Assembly (NCBI GenBank): GCA_902777385.1
Contig: CACYTP010000013.1
Location: forward strand, 1 to 64,000
Source: an uncultured bacterium
GTDB taxonomy: Bacteria; Cyanobacteriota; Vampirovibrionia; Gastranaerophilales; Gastranaerophilaceae
DNA length: 64,000 bases
Direction of reading: 5' to 3'
The translations under genes were made by a program, and so were the position numbers. The notes under the pieces were generated by a model, which ran no database searches, was not told the DNA's origin, and worked only from the letters and a program-made list of their open reading frames with translations. Each line of letters starts with the position of its first letter. The stretch's first letter is position 1. Below are positions 26,464 through 35,247 of the stretch, piece after piece.

Positions 26464-26534
26464 TTCCCTCTACCGTCGGGAGAGGGCAGAAAATCGACTT
26501 TAGCAAAGCGAAAGTCAGATTTTCGGGTGAGGGG
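26464..26534. repeat. Short palindromic intergenic repeat, copy 2
   Basis: TCCCTCTACCGTCGGGAGAGGG hairpin-like outer part shortened by mismatches, inner stem AAAATCGACTTT...AAAGTCAGATTTT, and GGTGAGGGG at the end. Same layout as copies at 10.7 kb and 56 kb, with a different inner sequence. Confidence 0.55.
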
Positions 26535-26747
26535 TCAGACCTTTCAGATAGTGTTAAATCTTTATAAAAGGAGTGTAATCATTCGGAAATTCTGAACAAT
26601 TGTGCAGAAAAACCGATGGCTAAGTGAAAAACGGAAATTCCGGTGGCATATAGAAGTATGCTCAGTCTAATATGTATTGAACTTGCACACAATATTGCGT
26701 ACTTGTAAAAAATGTGTTATCATTCAATTGAAAGAGAGAGAATAAGT

Positions 26748-27416
26748 ATGAACAAAAGAGTTATAATTTTAGGTGTCATAATACTGGTTGCTGCGATTGT
26801 TATTAAGCTTGTTTGGTCAGGTTTACGAAGTATAAAAGTGGATAATTTTAAACCTGCTGCCGTGATGTTTGTAATTGATTCATCTGCATCTAACCAAAAA
26901 GAGTTACCTGAACAAAAAAAATTGGTAAAACAAATATGTAATATACTGGATCCTGAAGACCAAATAAAAATTATAAGAGTTTCGGAGGATGCGTATTTAA
27001 TATATGAAGGAGCTCCATTTAACGGTACTAATATTGAAAAGGTAATGAATGAGTTTACAAAATATGACAGCAAAGATTACGGTACTGCTTATGGCGTAGG
27101 ATTAAAGAAAGCGTTTAATTATGCTGTTCAAATGAAAAAAAACGGATATATCCCTGCTGTTGTAGTAATAGGAGATTTGGAGAACGAAGGTTCTGTTGAA
27201 AAACAGCTTAATTGGAATACAATTGCAAGTGAAGTTAAAGAAGTTCAAAGCACTGCTCCTGATTTAGCTATGATGTTCTTGTATGCACATCCTTCAAAAT
27301 TGGATTTGGTGAAAGAAACTTTATATCCTGTTTTGGGCGAGGATAAACTGATTGTATCTCCTAAACAAAACTGTGATAAGGCTATTAGATTGTTCCTTCA
27401 TCTATTAGACAGATAG
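26748..27416 (+). CDS. Membrane-anchored von Willebrand factor A-like protein
   Basis: 222 aa from ATG 26748, chosen because AAAGAGAGAG precedes it. One N-terminal membrane helix (5-24) is followed by a VWA-like domain: FVIDSSAS provides the metal-site DxSxS (Asp44, Ser46, Ser48), YGTAYG a candidate Thr and VVIGDLEN a candidate Asp, so the MIDAS looks intact. Such domains bind protein partners. It is first of three genes with an FHA-like membrane protein and a TonB-C-like protein, spacing 12 and 5 nt. Confidence 0.8.
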   Translation: MNKRVIILGVIILVAAIVIKLVWSGLRSIKVDNFKPAAVMFVIDSSASNQKELPEQKKLVKQICNILDPEDQIKIIRVSEDAYLIYEGAPFNGTNIEKVMNEFTKYDSKDYGTAYGVGLKKAFNYAVQMKKNGYIPAVVVIGDLENEGSVEKQLNWNTIASEVKEVQSTAPDLAMMFLYAHPSKLDLVKETLYPVLGEDKLIVSPKQNCDKAIRLFLHLLDR

Positions 27417-27428
27417 GAGTAGTTTGAG

Positions 27429-29036
27429 TTGAGCATTATTCTTAAATCTCAAGGTTATCAAAAAAAATTCGTTCATAAATCACTTATAAATATTGGTACA
27501 AATCCTAAGTGTGATTTTGTTCTTGAGCTTGATTATGATGTTCTTATAACTGTTCGATATGATGAACGGAATAATGTCGGTATAGTTGCTAATAATTTTA
27601 AAAACAGTAAAATTTTATTTGAAGGTCAGCAACTTGAAAGAGAAAGTTTCAAAAAAAAATGTAATATTGCATTCAGTGACAGTAATCTGTCCCTTGAAAT
27701 TGAAATAGAAGAAGATACAGAAGAAAATAGTATAGATAATTCTGAGGCACAAACTTATACTCCGTCAGAGCTGAGTAATATACAGCAAGATGTCGGGTCG
27801 GAAGATATAAAAATCAAACTTGAGAAATCAAGAGAGCCTATAGAGAAGGTTAGAACTGCGATTATAAAGCAGGTTGCATATCCCATAGCTGATTTGAAAA
27901 ATAAAATTAAAATTAATTGGCGAACAAGTCTTGTAATGCATGCTGCATTATATATTACGTCTTTGTTAAGTTCGTTTGCCATTGCAAATTATCTGATGGG
28001 ATTATCTGTTCAGGAATCTGTAAGAAATGTATATCTGGCAACAAATATTCCTGTGTGGCTTGCCTATTCGTTTGTTGTGATGGCAATATGTTTGATGTTG
28101 AAGCAGGGTGTATTTTTACATCTAAATGAAATCCAAACTAAAAAAGCTTCAACAAACAACAGAATTGCAAAAAACTTTATGCTTTGGGTTTCTTCTATAT
28201 TTATTGTAGGCATTTATACTGTTAACTTGACTTACTATTCTGCAATTTCTGATTTTGAAATCTTTTCAGTTTTTATAACAATGTTTTTTGTTGGGATAAT
28301 GGCATCTTTAGCTATTGCTTGCGGTTATTTTAAAACAAATGGTACTAATTATGGTGCGGTTTTACATAAATATGAATTCAGAGAAGATTTTGAAACTGCA
28401 ATTAAGGCTTACAGAATATGGATTGAGCGTTATGCAAACAGCCTTTCTGAAAACAGAATAGCAAAGATTAAAGACAAGCTTTGGGGATATCATATAAAAT
28501 CGGCAGTAATTACAATTGCCGGACTTTTTACAACACCGTTTCTGGCTTACGGGGTATCAAATACTTTGGCAATATGTTTCCCTGAAGCTGCAAACTGGGT
28601 AAGAATTCTTGGCTTTAGGTTTAGTCCTATATTTCTGACGTTATCAACATTTTTGATTATATTTGCGTTTTTTGCTCTGGTAAATGGGTTTATGTCCCGT
28701 AAAAAAATTCAGGCATCTGAAGTTATAAAGCAGGACGGATTTACTGATTTTACATTGCATGGTGCAACTATATACGGGCTTGAGGGTACAAGAAAATTGG
28801 AATCTGATAAGAAGCTTGCTTTTTATATTGCAAGTTCGATTGTGCTGATTGAATTTATGATGAATATGTCTTATTTTATGTCTACTACAGGCGAAGATAT
28901 AAAAAGTGTAGCATTGAGTTTTCTTACGGCTACCGTGCCTACAGCATTGTTGCTGGCGGAAACATTTATTTTGGCAGGAACAAAGTTTGACATATTTGCG
29001 TGCGAAGATATGATTTCAAGAATTGATAAAGAATAA
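27429..29036 (+). CDS. Multi-pass membrane protein with N-terminal FHA-like domain
   Basis: 535 aa. Residues 1-100 resemble a degenerate FHA domain (FVHKSLINIGTNPKCDFVLE), 100-150 form a charged linker, and about eight membrane helices follow (for example VMHAALYITSLLSSFAIANYL, IPVWLAYSFVVMAICLML, FSVFITMFFVGIMASLAIACGY, FLTATVPTALLLAETFILAG). A soluble stretch near 310-350 sits between helices. Start is TTG 27429 with GGAG upstream. It lies between a VWA protein and a TonB-C-like protein and is probably the operon's membrane core; function unknown. Confidence 0.75.
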   Translation: MSIILKSQGYQKKFVHKSLINIGTNPKCDFVLELDYDVLITVRYDERNNVGIVANNFKNSKILFEGQQLERESFKKKCNIAFSDSNLSLEIEIEEDTEENSIDNSEAQTYTPSELSNIQQDVGSEDIKIKLEKSREPIEKVRTAIIKQVAYPIADLKNKIKINWRTSLVMHAALYITSLLSSFAIANYLMGLSVQESVRNVYLATNIPVWLAYSFVVMAICLMLKQGVFLHLNEIQTKKASTNNRIAKNFMLWVSSIFIVGIYTVNLTYYSAISDFEIFSVFITMFFVGIMASLAIACGYFKTNGTNYGAVLHKYEFREDFETAIKAYRIWIERYANSLSENRIAKIKDKLWGYHIKSAVITIAGLFTTPFLAYGVSNTLAICFPEAANWVRILGFRFSPIFLTLSTFLIIFAFFALVNGFMSRKKIQASEVIKQDGFTDFTLHGATIYGLEGTRKLESDKKLAFYIASSIVLIEFMMNMSYFMSTTGEDIKSVALSFLTATVPTALLLAETFILAGTKFDIFACEDMISRIDKE

Positions 29037-29041
29037 CAATT

Positions 29042-29965
29042 ATGAGAGTTCTAAAAATACTGATATTTATTAGCATATTATTAATTACATTATTTACGGT
29101 TTCTTCAAAACCTGTAATGCACAAACATTTTATAATTGAAAATTCTAACTTTAAAATGACAGGAATGAGTGCTAATCCAAGAGATATGCAAAGTTCTGTT
29201 TTATTCAAACTGGGAGAGCGTAAAAAAAGAATATCAAGAAATGTAGAAACTACTACTACAGAAACTCAGCTTTATCGTTCCTCGGATAAACAAATTATAC
29301 CTTCAACTATATTTAGCAGTTTTCAAACTACTCAAACTCCGAGTAATGTCGTAAAATCAGAACCTCGTCATTTCGATAAAAATACATATAATGGCAGTAA
29401 CAATGTTATAGTAAATTCGAATATTCAAAATGGAGTTAATGAGAAAGAACTTGAACAGGTGCTTGCCGGAATTTTTGACAATTCTGCACCGCCGCAAAAT
29501 CAAACTGCATCAAACAGAAGAAATCGTGGTGATTTTAACGGAGGAAATGATGAAATTATAACGAATTCGTATTGTCCTGTGTGCGATAAAAATAAAAGCA
29601 AAAATAAAAAAATGTATGAAGAAGAGTTAGCCTGGAATGTTTGGAGAAGTAATATCCAAAATAAGCTGATGGATACTTCAAGAATAAGAGGTGATTACGG
29701 AGACTGGTTTATCTTTTCCTTTAATGTTAGTAAATCAAGACAAATCAGCATGATTATGATATATTCTTCAAATGGGGATTCGTACTCTGAAAAGGCTATT
29801 GAGAAGGCAATTCTAAAACTTCAGGGGACAAGAATTTTGGAATTCCCTCATGGGACAAATAGAACTTCTACAGTATTTGAGGGTGGATTTATTGTAGATA
29901 CGCAAGTTCAATATTCAAGACCTGAAGATTATGATGACTACGAGAGAGTCAGATTTTACAGATAA
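29042..29965 (+). CDS. Envelope-spanning protein with TonB-C-like domain
   Basis: 307 aa with one N-terminal membrane helix (about 5-22), a Ser/Thr/Asn-rich linker, a CPVC pair (YCPVCDK) and a C-terminal domain starting EELAWNVWRSNIQNKLM and continuing FIFSFNVSKSRQISMIMIYSSNGDSYSEKAIEKAILKLQG..FPHGTNRTSTVFEGGFIVD. This pattern (leading Trp, SSG, 'FP.G') resembles TonB C-terminal domains that cross the periplasm. Last gene of the three-gene operon. The TonB call is moderate; no ExbB/ExbD is adjacent. Confidence 0.65.
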   Translation: MRVLKILIFISILLITLFTVSSKPVMHKHFIIENSNFKMTGMSANPRDMQSSVLFKLGERKKRISRNVETTTTETQLYRSSDKQIIPSTIFSSFQTTQTPSNVVKSEPRHFDKNTYNGSNNVIVNSNIQNGVNEKELEQVLAGIFDNSAPPQNQTASNRRNRGDFNGGNDEIITNSYCPVCDKNKSKNKKMYEEELAWNVWRSNIQNKLMDTSRIRGDYGDWFIFSFNVSKSRQISMIMIYSSNGDSYSEKAIEKAILKLQGTRILEFPHGTNRTSTVFEGGFIVDTQVQYSRPEDYDDYERVRFYR

Positions 29966-29990
29966 TAAAAAACCGGCAAAACAGCCGGTT
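29965..29990 (-). terminator. Rho-independent terminator, mainly for the leftward 60-aa gene
   Basis: AACCGGC/GCCGGTT stem (29971-29977 and 29984-29990) with a 6-nt loop. Read leftward it is followed by a run of Ts (TTTTTTATT); rightward it is followed by AAAATTTT, so it may act weakly in both directions. Confidence 0.75.
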
Positions 29991-30038
29991 AAAATTTTCC
30001 TTTAAATAAGTTTTCCTATATTCCTAATTTCCAACGAT

Positions 30039-30221
30039 TTATGCTATAAAATTTGTTGCTCCACCGTACATATATGAGCCGTGGAAAAATGATTGCTTCA
30101 TTATATCTACAAGTGATTTACGAATGGTTGGTTTCCCTACCAAGTCAACTTCATTGATTGCTTTAGAAGTGTTTTTATATGCATCTGTTACTGTATTCGG
30201 CATTAATATTGTTTTAGCCAT
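30039..30221 (-). CDS. Small protein of unknown function (60 aa)
   Basis: A 60-aa frame with an excellent ribosome site (AGAGAGGTAAAG directly before ATG) and its own terminator downstream, so I regard it as real. Sequence MAKTILMPNTVTDAYKN... is soluble, without cysteine or membrane helix, ending in Gly/Ala/Phe (YGGATNFIA). No family recognised. It is divergent from the acidic protein to the right and convergent with the VWA operon. Confidence 0.65.
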   Translation of the reverse strand: MAKTILMPNTVTDAYKNTSKAINEVDLVGKPTIRKSLVDIMKQSFFHGSYMYGGATNFIA

Positions 30222-30395
30222 CTTTACCTCTCTTCTTTTATTAAGCTCTTGTATTTATATAAAAAATTTATCCTAAAATTTATTGCCTTTTTATTTACTG
30301 TTTATATAACTTTTGTTACATAACTTTACATCCCAAAATATTAAAGTTTTTCGGCAAAATGCCGTTAACAGTTGTGTATACAAAGGAGCATACTT

Positions 30396-31604
30396 ATGGT
30401 TGATGCAGTAAGTGCAATAAACGGTGCTATAAACAGTACGGTACAAAAGAATAAAGATTTGACTATTGATTGGAGAAATCTGAAAGCTCAAGAAGTTTTA
30501 GATTACGCAGGTCAGGGTCAGGATGTGCCTATTGATATCCTTAAATGGGCAGAAGATTATGCAAAGCTTGAGGATGCTCCGGAAGATGTTACTTATGATT
30601 CCGTTGGAGGGGCAACGACACTCAAGGATGCAAATGAAAAAGCAGGTCAAGCAGGTGATGTTGATGCTTCATCGGAAGCAGAAGATTCTGAAGATGCAAA
30701 AAAAGCAGAAGAAGAAAAAAAAGTAGAGGATACCGAGGGTACCGGAGATCCTCAGGATACTGAAGCTACCGGAGATGAAGAAGATGTAGCAGCAGAATCC
30801 GAACCCAGTTTATATGAACAAGCAGGAGCTTTAATTCCTCAAAGTCAGGATGGAAATACTACTGCAAACATGATATCCGCAGATTCTTTGACAAAGGCTG
30901 CAGAAAGTCAGGAAATTGCTGAAGAAGGTACTCAAAAAGCTGACAGAACAGAATCAATAGTAAAATCTGCAAAATCACAATATGATGAATTAGTAAAAAA
31001 ACTACAGGATGACAAAGAAAATGTTACTCCGGGTGATTTACTAAAATTGCAGGAATTATCAGGCAGAATGCAGATAACCGGATTAAAGGCTCAGTCGGAA
31101 CTTGCTGTATTTGATGTTCAGCTTCAGGAAATAGAAGAAGTCTTTTCACAGTATTCTGATATGACTCCAGAAATACAGGAGGTTGGTTCAGAGACGGTTA
31201 CAGTGGGTAATGAACTTGTAAAGCAAAATCCGCCTGATTGGCCGTTTATATTTAGTAACGAGTATATGAGAGGTAAAGAGGCTATAAGGGTTGGCAGCAG
31301 TGCTATTTCGTCTGCTGATAATGCAAGGGACAGAGTTGATGACAGTATTAACAAAGAAAATGCTGCTCAAAATACAAATAATGAAGCCGAGGATAAAGTT
31401 GAAGAATTGACTTATGTTGAAGAAATTAATATTTCCTCTAAAACTGATAAACGTGCTGCACAGAAGGCTGAAAGACAAGAGGCAAGAAATAAAAACTCTG
31501 CCGCTGTTAAAATACAACTGGATGGAGTGAAAGACACTACAATTCAGGCTGATGATTTAGAAATAAAGAGAAGAAAAGCAAATCGAGGTGAAAATCCTTA
31601 CTAG
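30396..31604 (+). CDS. Acidic coiled-coil protein of unknown function
   Basis: 402 aa from ATG 30396, preceded by AAAGGAG; a longer frame beginning 24 nt upstream lacks support. Residues 70-145 are strongly acidic and low-complexity (EDAKKAEEEKKVEDTEG...), then helical segments with heptad character (SIVKSAKSQYDELVKKLQDDKEN, LLKLQELSGRMQITGLKAQSELAVFDVQLQEIEEVF). The C-terminus is Lys/Arg-rich. Composition resembles structural or secreted export substrates, but no family is recognised. Its stop overlaps that of the mannosidase (4 nt, convergent). Confidence 0.7.
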   Translation: MVDAVSAINGAINSTVQKNKDLTIDWRNLKAQEVLDYAGQGQDVPIDILKWAEDYAKLEDAPEDVTYDSVGGATTLKDANEKAGQAGDVDASSEAEDSEDAKKAEEEKKVEDTEGTGDPQDTEATGDEEDVAAESEPSLYEQAGALIPQSQDGNTTANMISADSLTKAAESQEIAEEGTQKADRTESIVKSAKSQYDELVKKLQDDKENVTPGDLLKLQELSGRMQITGLKAQSELAVFDVQLQEIEEVFSQYSDMTPEIQEVGSETVTVGNELVKQNPPDWPFIFSNEYMRGKEAIRVGSSAISSADNARDRVDDSINKENAAQNTNNEAEDKVEELTYVEEINISSKTDKRAAQKAERQEARNKNSAAVKIQLDGVKDTTIQADDLEIKRRKANRGENPY

Positions 31605-33637
31605 AGATTTATGATTTCAGAATAGTATTCTTCAACATAATTGTTGTAATTTGACGGTTCAAAAAATCCGGTTGCAAATTTTGCTTCATTTAGTCCTAAT
31701 TGTTGTGCTTCCGGAGTTTTTATCGGCGGGCCGGCAGGGGTTGTTCTTGAAGGATTTTGGGGATTGGATATTATTCCGATAGAACGTAATAATGTGATAG
31801 ACAAAGTATTTTCATATACTTCATATTCTGTTAATCCACGGGTTATTATTCCAAATCCCTGAGTTCCGACATATCTTTGCATAGGTGCAAAATTTGTTTT
31901 GACTTCTATTCCTTTTGTTTTTGGCAGATTCTCTCTCATATTGTAATCCGCTTCAAATTCACGCTTGATAATTCTATTCATATCTTCCGAACATGTGTGA
32001 TACACCTTTTCAGGCAGCGTAAATCTTGCCTGCCAAATTTTGTTTTCTGATGAATTATTCCAATTTATGTCGAATTTTAAGATTTTCGAGTCTATATCAA
32101 GCCATATATCAACATCAAAAAATGACGTTTTTATTCTCAAACCTTTTCTGTAATCACCGTTACATATAATTTCAGAGCTGTATATCTTTGCAATTTCAGG
32201 GGTATCATTATCTTTAGCTCCATAATTGTATGTGTCCCCATAATCATTATATCGGACAAAATCCAATTTTATTTTCCTGTTGATTAAGATTTCGTTGTTT
32301 TTTAAATTTAAACTTATGTAATTGTTCGCAATTGTATTTTTAGAAATTTTAAGCTTATCATCTGTAGTTTTTATTTCTTGCAGATATTTATATATCGTGG
32401 TGTAGTCTTCTGTGATAGGAATTCTTTGAGTATTATACAGCAAACTGTCCTCAAATCCTTCTCTTGCAGAGATTATTTGCGAGTTTTCAGTAGTTTTTGT
32501 ATTCTCAAATTCCATAACCGCACGATATTTTTTATTATGATTTTTCATTTTTGATGCGTATTTTTTAGGATATTGGAATTTTAATTCCCTTAGAATAGTA
32601 TCTGCCACCTGATTAACCTTTTGGTATCGAATTAAATTTTCTTGATGAACTGCATCAGTTGAACATCCGCAAATACCGTCATGTGCCTGATTTTGAAGTA
32701 GTAGTTTGTATCCGTAATTAATTGCAGAAGTATAATTCTCTCCAAATTCTTTTTGCATTTTGTCTGCAAAGCTTAATTTATATGATGTAGTAGTATTAGC
32801 CTGTTTTATTTTTGTTCTTGCAGAATAGCAGCCTTGCAGAATAAATGTTTTGCTGTTATCTCTTAATTCATCATTCCATTTATATTTAAAATTGTTTTTT
32901 ACTAATTCAAAGTATCTGAATGGATTGGAAAGTTCTATTTCGTAGTCTTTCAGTTGTGTATTTACTTTATTAATTTGTTCTGCAATATTTTCCTCAACCC
33001 CCAAATGATCTGCCCCCACAGGAAGAAGCAAAACATCTTTTGATTTCTCTGCTATCTTATCTAAATTTCCTTTTAGCCAGTCTGCTTTCTGCCTAATTGT
33101 CATTTTTGCAGAAAATATGTCCATAAAATAACCGCGAATCATATTTACGGTATTAATTCCGTTAAAAACGAATTCTGACGGAATATCTCCGCATCCACGC
33201 CAAACCATGCATTTGTCAATTCCGTATTCTTTAAATATTTTCGGGATATTTTTACTGTGTCCGAATGTGTCTGCCAGATATCCGATAAATTCTGTGCAGC
33301 CAAATTCTCTTGATATTTTTAATCCTGTTTCAAGATTTTTTTCAAAACAATTCTTATCCGTTAAATATTCGTCAACAAGAGTGTAACACGGACCTATGAA
33401 TAATCTTTTTTCAGATATAAATTTTCTTACTAAAGCTTCTTTTTCCGGTCTTAGCTCAAGATAATCCAATAATGCTGAAACTTGACCGTCAAAATAAAAT
33501 GACGGGATTTTATCCTGTTCCAAAAGGTTCAGTACGTTATCAAATACACGCAAAAGTCTGAGCCTGAATATTTCAAACTCTCTATACCATTCTCTGTCCC
33601 AATGCGTATGCAAGTATGCAATAACTTTTTTCTTCAT
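31601..33637 (-). CDS. Alpha-mannosidase family protein (GH38)
   Basis: 678 aa. The N-terminus has the GH38 zinc/catalytic motifs HTHWDREWY (His10, His12, Asp14) and GYLADTFGHS (nucleophile candidate Asp123), plus QNQAHDGICGCSTDAVH. C-terminal beta-rich domains follow. Bacterial GH38 enzymes cleave alpha-mannosides or 2-O-mannosylglycerate; this one is shorter than many (about 850-1000 aa). No signal peptide, so cytoplasmic. No transporter neighbours. TATAAT lies exactly 6 nt before ATG with no ribosome site: probably leaderless. Confidence 0.9.
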   Translation of the reverse strand: MKKKVIAYLHTHWDREWYREFEIFRLRLLRVFDNVLNLLEQDKIPSFYFDGQVSALLDYLELRPEKEALVRKFISEKRLFIGPCYTLVDEYLTDKNCFEKNLETGLKISREFGCTEFIGYLADTFGHSKNIPKIFKEYGIDKCMVWRGCGDIPSEFVFNGINTVNMIRGYFMDIFSAKMTIRQKADWLKGNLDKIAEKSKDVLLLPVGADHLGVEENIAEQINKVNTQLKDYEIELSNPFRYFELVKNNFKYKWNDELRDNSKTFILQGCYSARTKIKQANTTTSYKLSFADKMQKEFGENYTSAINYGYKLLLQNQAHDGICGCSTDAVHQENLIRYQKVNQVADTILRELKFQYPKKYASKMKNHNKKYRAVMEFENTKTTENSQIISAREGFEDSLLYNTQRIPITEDYTTIYKYLQEIKTTDDKLKISKNTIANNYISLNLKNNEILINRKIKLDFVRYNDYGDTYNYGAKDNDTPEIAKIYSSEIICNGDYRKGLRIKTSFFDVDIWLDIDSKILKFDINWNNSSENKIWQARFTLPEKVYHTCSEDMNRIIKREFEADYNMRENLPKTKGIEVKTNFAPMQRYVGTQGFGIITRGLTEYEVYENTLSITLLRSIGIISNPQNPSRTTPAGPPIKTPEAQQLGLNEAKFATGFFEPSNYNNYVEEYYSEIINL

Positions 33638-33643
33638 AAAATT

Positions 33644-33649
33644 ATTATA
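33644..33649 (-). promoter_or_regulatory. -10 box of the GH38 gene (leaderless arrangement)
   Basis: A perfect TATAAT on the minus strand ends 6 nt before the ATG at 33637, and no Shine-Dalgarno sequence is present. Confidence 0.45.
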
Positions 33650-33684
33650 AGTATTATTTTTTAAACTTGCAAATTGTAACGCTG

Positions 33685-34419
33685 TTAGTATGATTTGCCA
33701 ATAAGAGAATTATGCGTTTCAGTTTCAAATTTGTCATCAAGCGGTTGTAATTTAATCGGTTCTCCGTAGCGTTTTTCAAGTGCCAGTTCAAGCATGTAGT
33801 CTGCAAAATGAGGGTTTTTAGGTAAAAAAGAACCGTGCAGATATGTTCCGAATACATTTTTATATCTGCCGCCTTCGGTTTTGTCTTTACCGTTGTTTCC
33901 GTTCCCGACTTCAGTGTATGCAAGGGGGGTTGTATCACCCTGAAGATATGTGAGTCCGCTGTGGTTTTCAAAGCCTACAAGGGTTTTGGGTTCCAGAAAA
34001 TCAGTACGGGCTGTAACGTTTCCTATAAATCTGGTATTTCCGGCGACAGTATAAGCATCCATAAGGCTAATACCGTTTAGTCTTTCTTTATCGTGAGGCT
34101 GATAATAATGCCCAAAAAGCTGATAGCCTCCGCAAATACCTAAAAAAACCGCATTTCTGTCACGTTCTTCGGTGAGAAAATCTTTTTGGCGGTATAATTC
34201 ATCGGCGACCTCTTCTTGTTGTTTATCCTGTCCGCCTCCGACAAAATAAATATCGTGTTCCTTGATTTTATCTCCGATATTTATATCTTCGAATTCAACT
34301 GCTATCCCACGCCATTCACAACGCTTTTTTAAAGTTATTATATTGCCTATATCCCCGTATAAGTTTAGTAATTTAGGGTATAAGTGTGCTATTGATATTT
34401 TTAAATCTCTTTCTCCCAT
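33685..34419 (-). CDS. gatD: Lipid II isoglutaminyl synthase glutaminase subunit GatD-like
   Basis: 244 aa CobB/CobQ-type class I glutamine amidotransferase: LYPKLLNLYGDIGNIITL at the N-terminus, VGGGQDKQQ, FLGICGGYQLFG (nucleophile Cys96), GFENHSG and FGTYLHGSFLPKNP (His195). This matches GatD, which supplies ammonia to MurT to amidate glutamate in peptidoglycan stem peptides. murT usually sits beside it, but no murT is in this window. A TGTTATAAT extended -10 ends 7 nt before the ATG and no ribosome site is seen. Confidence 0.85.
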   Translation of the reverse strand: MGERDLKISIAHLYPKLLNLYGDIGNIITLKKRCEWRGIAVEFEDINIGDKIKEHDIYFVGGGQDKQQEEVADELYRQKDFLTEERDRNAVFLGICGGYQLFGHYYQPHDKERLNGISLMDAYTVAGNTRFIGNVTARTDFLEPKTLVGFENHSGLTYLQGDTTPLAYTEVGNGNNGKDKTEGGRYKNVFGTYLHGSFLPKNPHFADYMLELALEKRYGEPIKLQPLDDKFETETHNSLIGKSY

Positions 34420-34426
34420 AGAATAA

Positions 34427-34435
34427 ATTATAACA
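34427..34435 (-). promoter_or_regulatory. Extended -10 of gatD (leaderless arrangement)
   Basis: TGT-TATAAT on the minus strand, 7 nt before ATG 34419. It lies back to back with the tatD extended -10 at 34449-34457. Confidence 0.5.
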
Positions 34436-34448
34436 CAAATTGTTGTTA

Positions 34449-34457
34449 TGGTATAAT
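34449..34457 (+). promoter_or_regulatory. Extended -10 of tatD
   Basis: TGG-TATAAT on the plus strand, about 20 nt before ATG 34477, with AAGGGAG as the ribosome site between. This gene has a normal short leader, unlike its divergent neighbour. Confidence 0.5.
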
Positions 34458-34476
34458 TAGTTAAGGGAGATTAATA

Positions 34477-35247
34477 ATGGTAACGCTTATTGATACACAC
34501 ACACATATAAATTGCCTTGAAAAGATTACAGCAGAAGAGAGTGTACAAAACGCTCTGGATAACAATGTTGAAATTTTGCTTGTTCCTGCTGCTACTCCTG
34601 AGGATATTGATATTGTACCTGATTTGGTAAAAAAATTTGATAATGTGTATGGGATGCTCGGAGTACATCCCGAGGATGCAAAAAACTGGGATGACGCTAT
34701 ATTAGATAAAATAAAACAACATGTATGTCATAATGATAAAATAATTGCAATAGGGGAAATAGGTCTTGATTATTATTGGGACAAAAAACACATGGATTTA
34801 CAAAAAGATATTTTTATCAAACAAGTAAAACTCGCCAACGAATTGAATTTGCCGATATCTGTTCATGACAGAGATGCACATAAAGACACATTTGATATTT
34901 TAAAAGAGTATAATAAAACTTCCAAAATAGTTATGCACTGTTTTTCCGGCAGTGTAGAATTTTCAAAAGAATGCCTGAAACAAGGTTGGTATCTGGCTAT
35001 AGGTGGGGTTGTAACTTTCAATAGTGCAAACAAAATGAAAGAAGTCGCAAAATCAGTCCCTCTTGACAGATTGTTGTTAGAAACGGATGCACCATATTTA
35101 ACGCCTGTTCCGTACAGGGGAAAAGAAAATCAGCCTGCTTATGTAAAATATGTTGCCATGGAGATAGCAAAACTCAGAGAAATTCCGTATGAAGAAGTTG
35201 CTGAAGCAACAACAAAAAATGCAAAATTTGTATTTAATTTAGAGTAA
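34477..35247 (+). CDS. tatD: TatD family metal-dependent hydrolase/DNase
   Basis: 256 aa TIM-barrel hydrolase: LIDTHTHINC (metal His pair), GVHPEDA, AIGEIGLDYYWDKKH, PISVHDRDAH, VMHCFSGS, LLLETDAPYLTP. TatD-type enzymes act as 3'-5' DNA exonucleases in repair. The C-terminal residue overlap with the GT9 gene is 9 nt (convergent). The radical SAM protein often paired with tatD is at 14442. Confidence 0.93.
   Translation: MVTLIDTHTHINCLEKITAEESVQNALDNNVEILLVPAATPEDIDIVPDLVKKFDNVYGMLGVHPEDAKNWDDAILDKIKQHVCHNDKIIAIGEIGLDYYWDKKHMDLQKDIFIKQVKLANELNLPISVHDRDAHKDTFDILKEYNKTSKIVMHCFSGSVEFSKECLKQGWYLAIGGVVTFNSANKMKEVAKSVPLDRLLLETDAPYLTPVPYRGKENQPAYVKYVAMEIAKLREIPYEEVAEATTKNAKFVFNLE

Larger units (their letters stand above)
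26229..26747. other. Intergenic region with leader repeat, palindromic repeat and shared 30-bp motif
   Basis: No complete gene. From left: TTGTAA-16-TATAAA promoter (26300-26327), leader repeat copy 2 (26340-26428), palindromic repeat (26464-26534), an AAGGAGTG-like site near 26568, and a 30-bp motif shared with 11047-11076. A frame offset by one base from the micro-ORF stays open for about 60 codons but is made largely of repeat sequence. Confidence 0.6.

Noticed and set aside
33654-33971. 105-codon leftward frame inside gatD
   Set aside because: It lies almost wholly within gatD in another frame, and gatD has clear family motifs.
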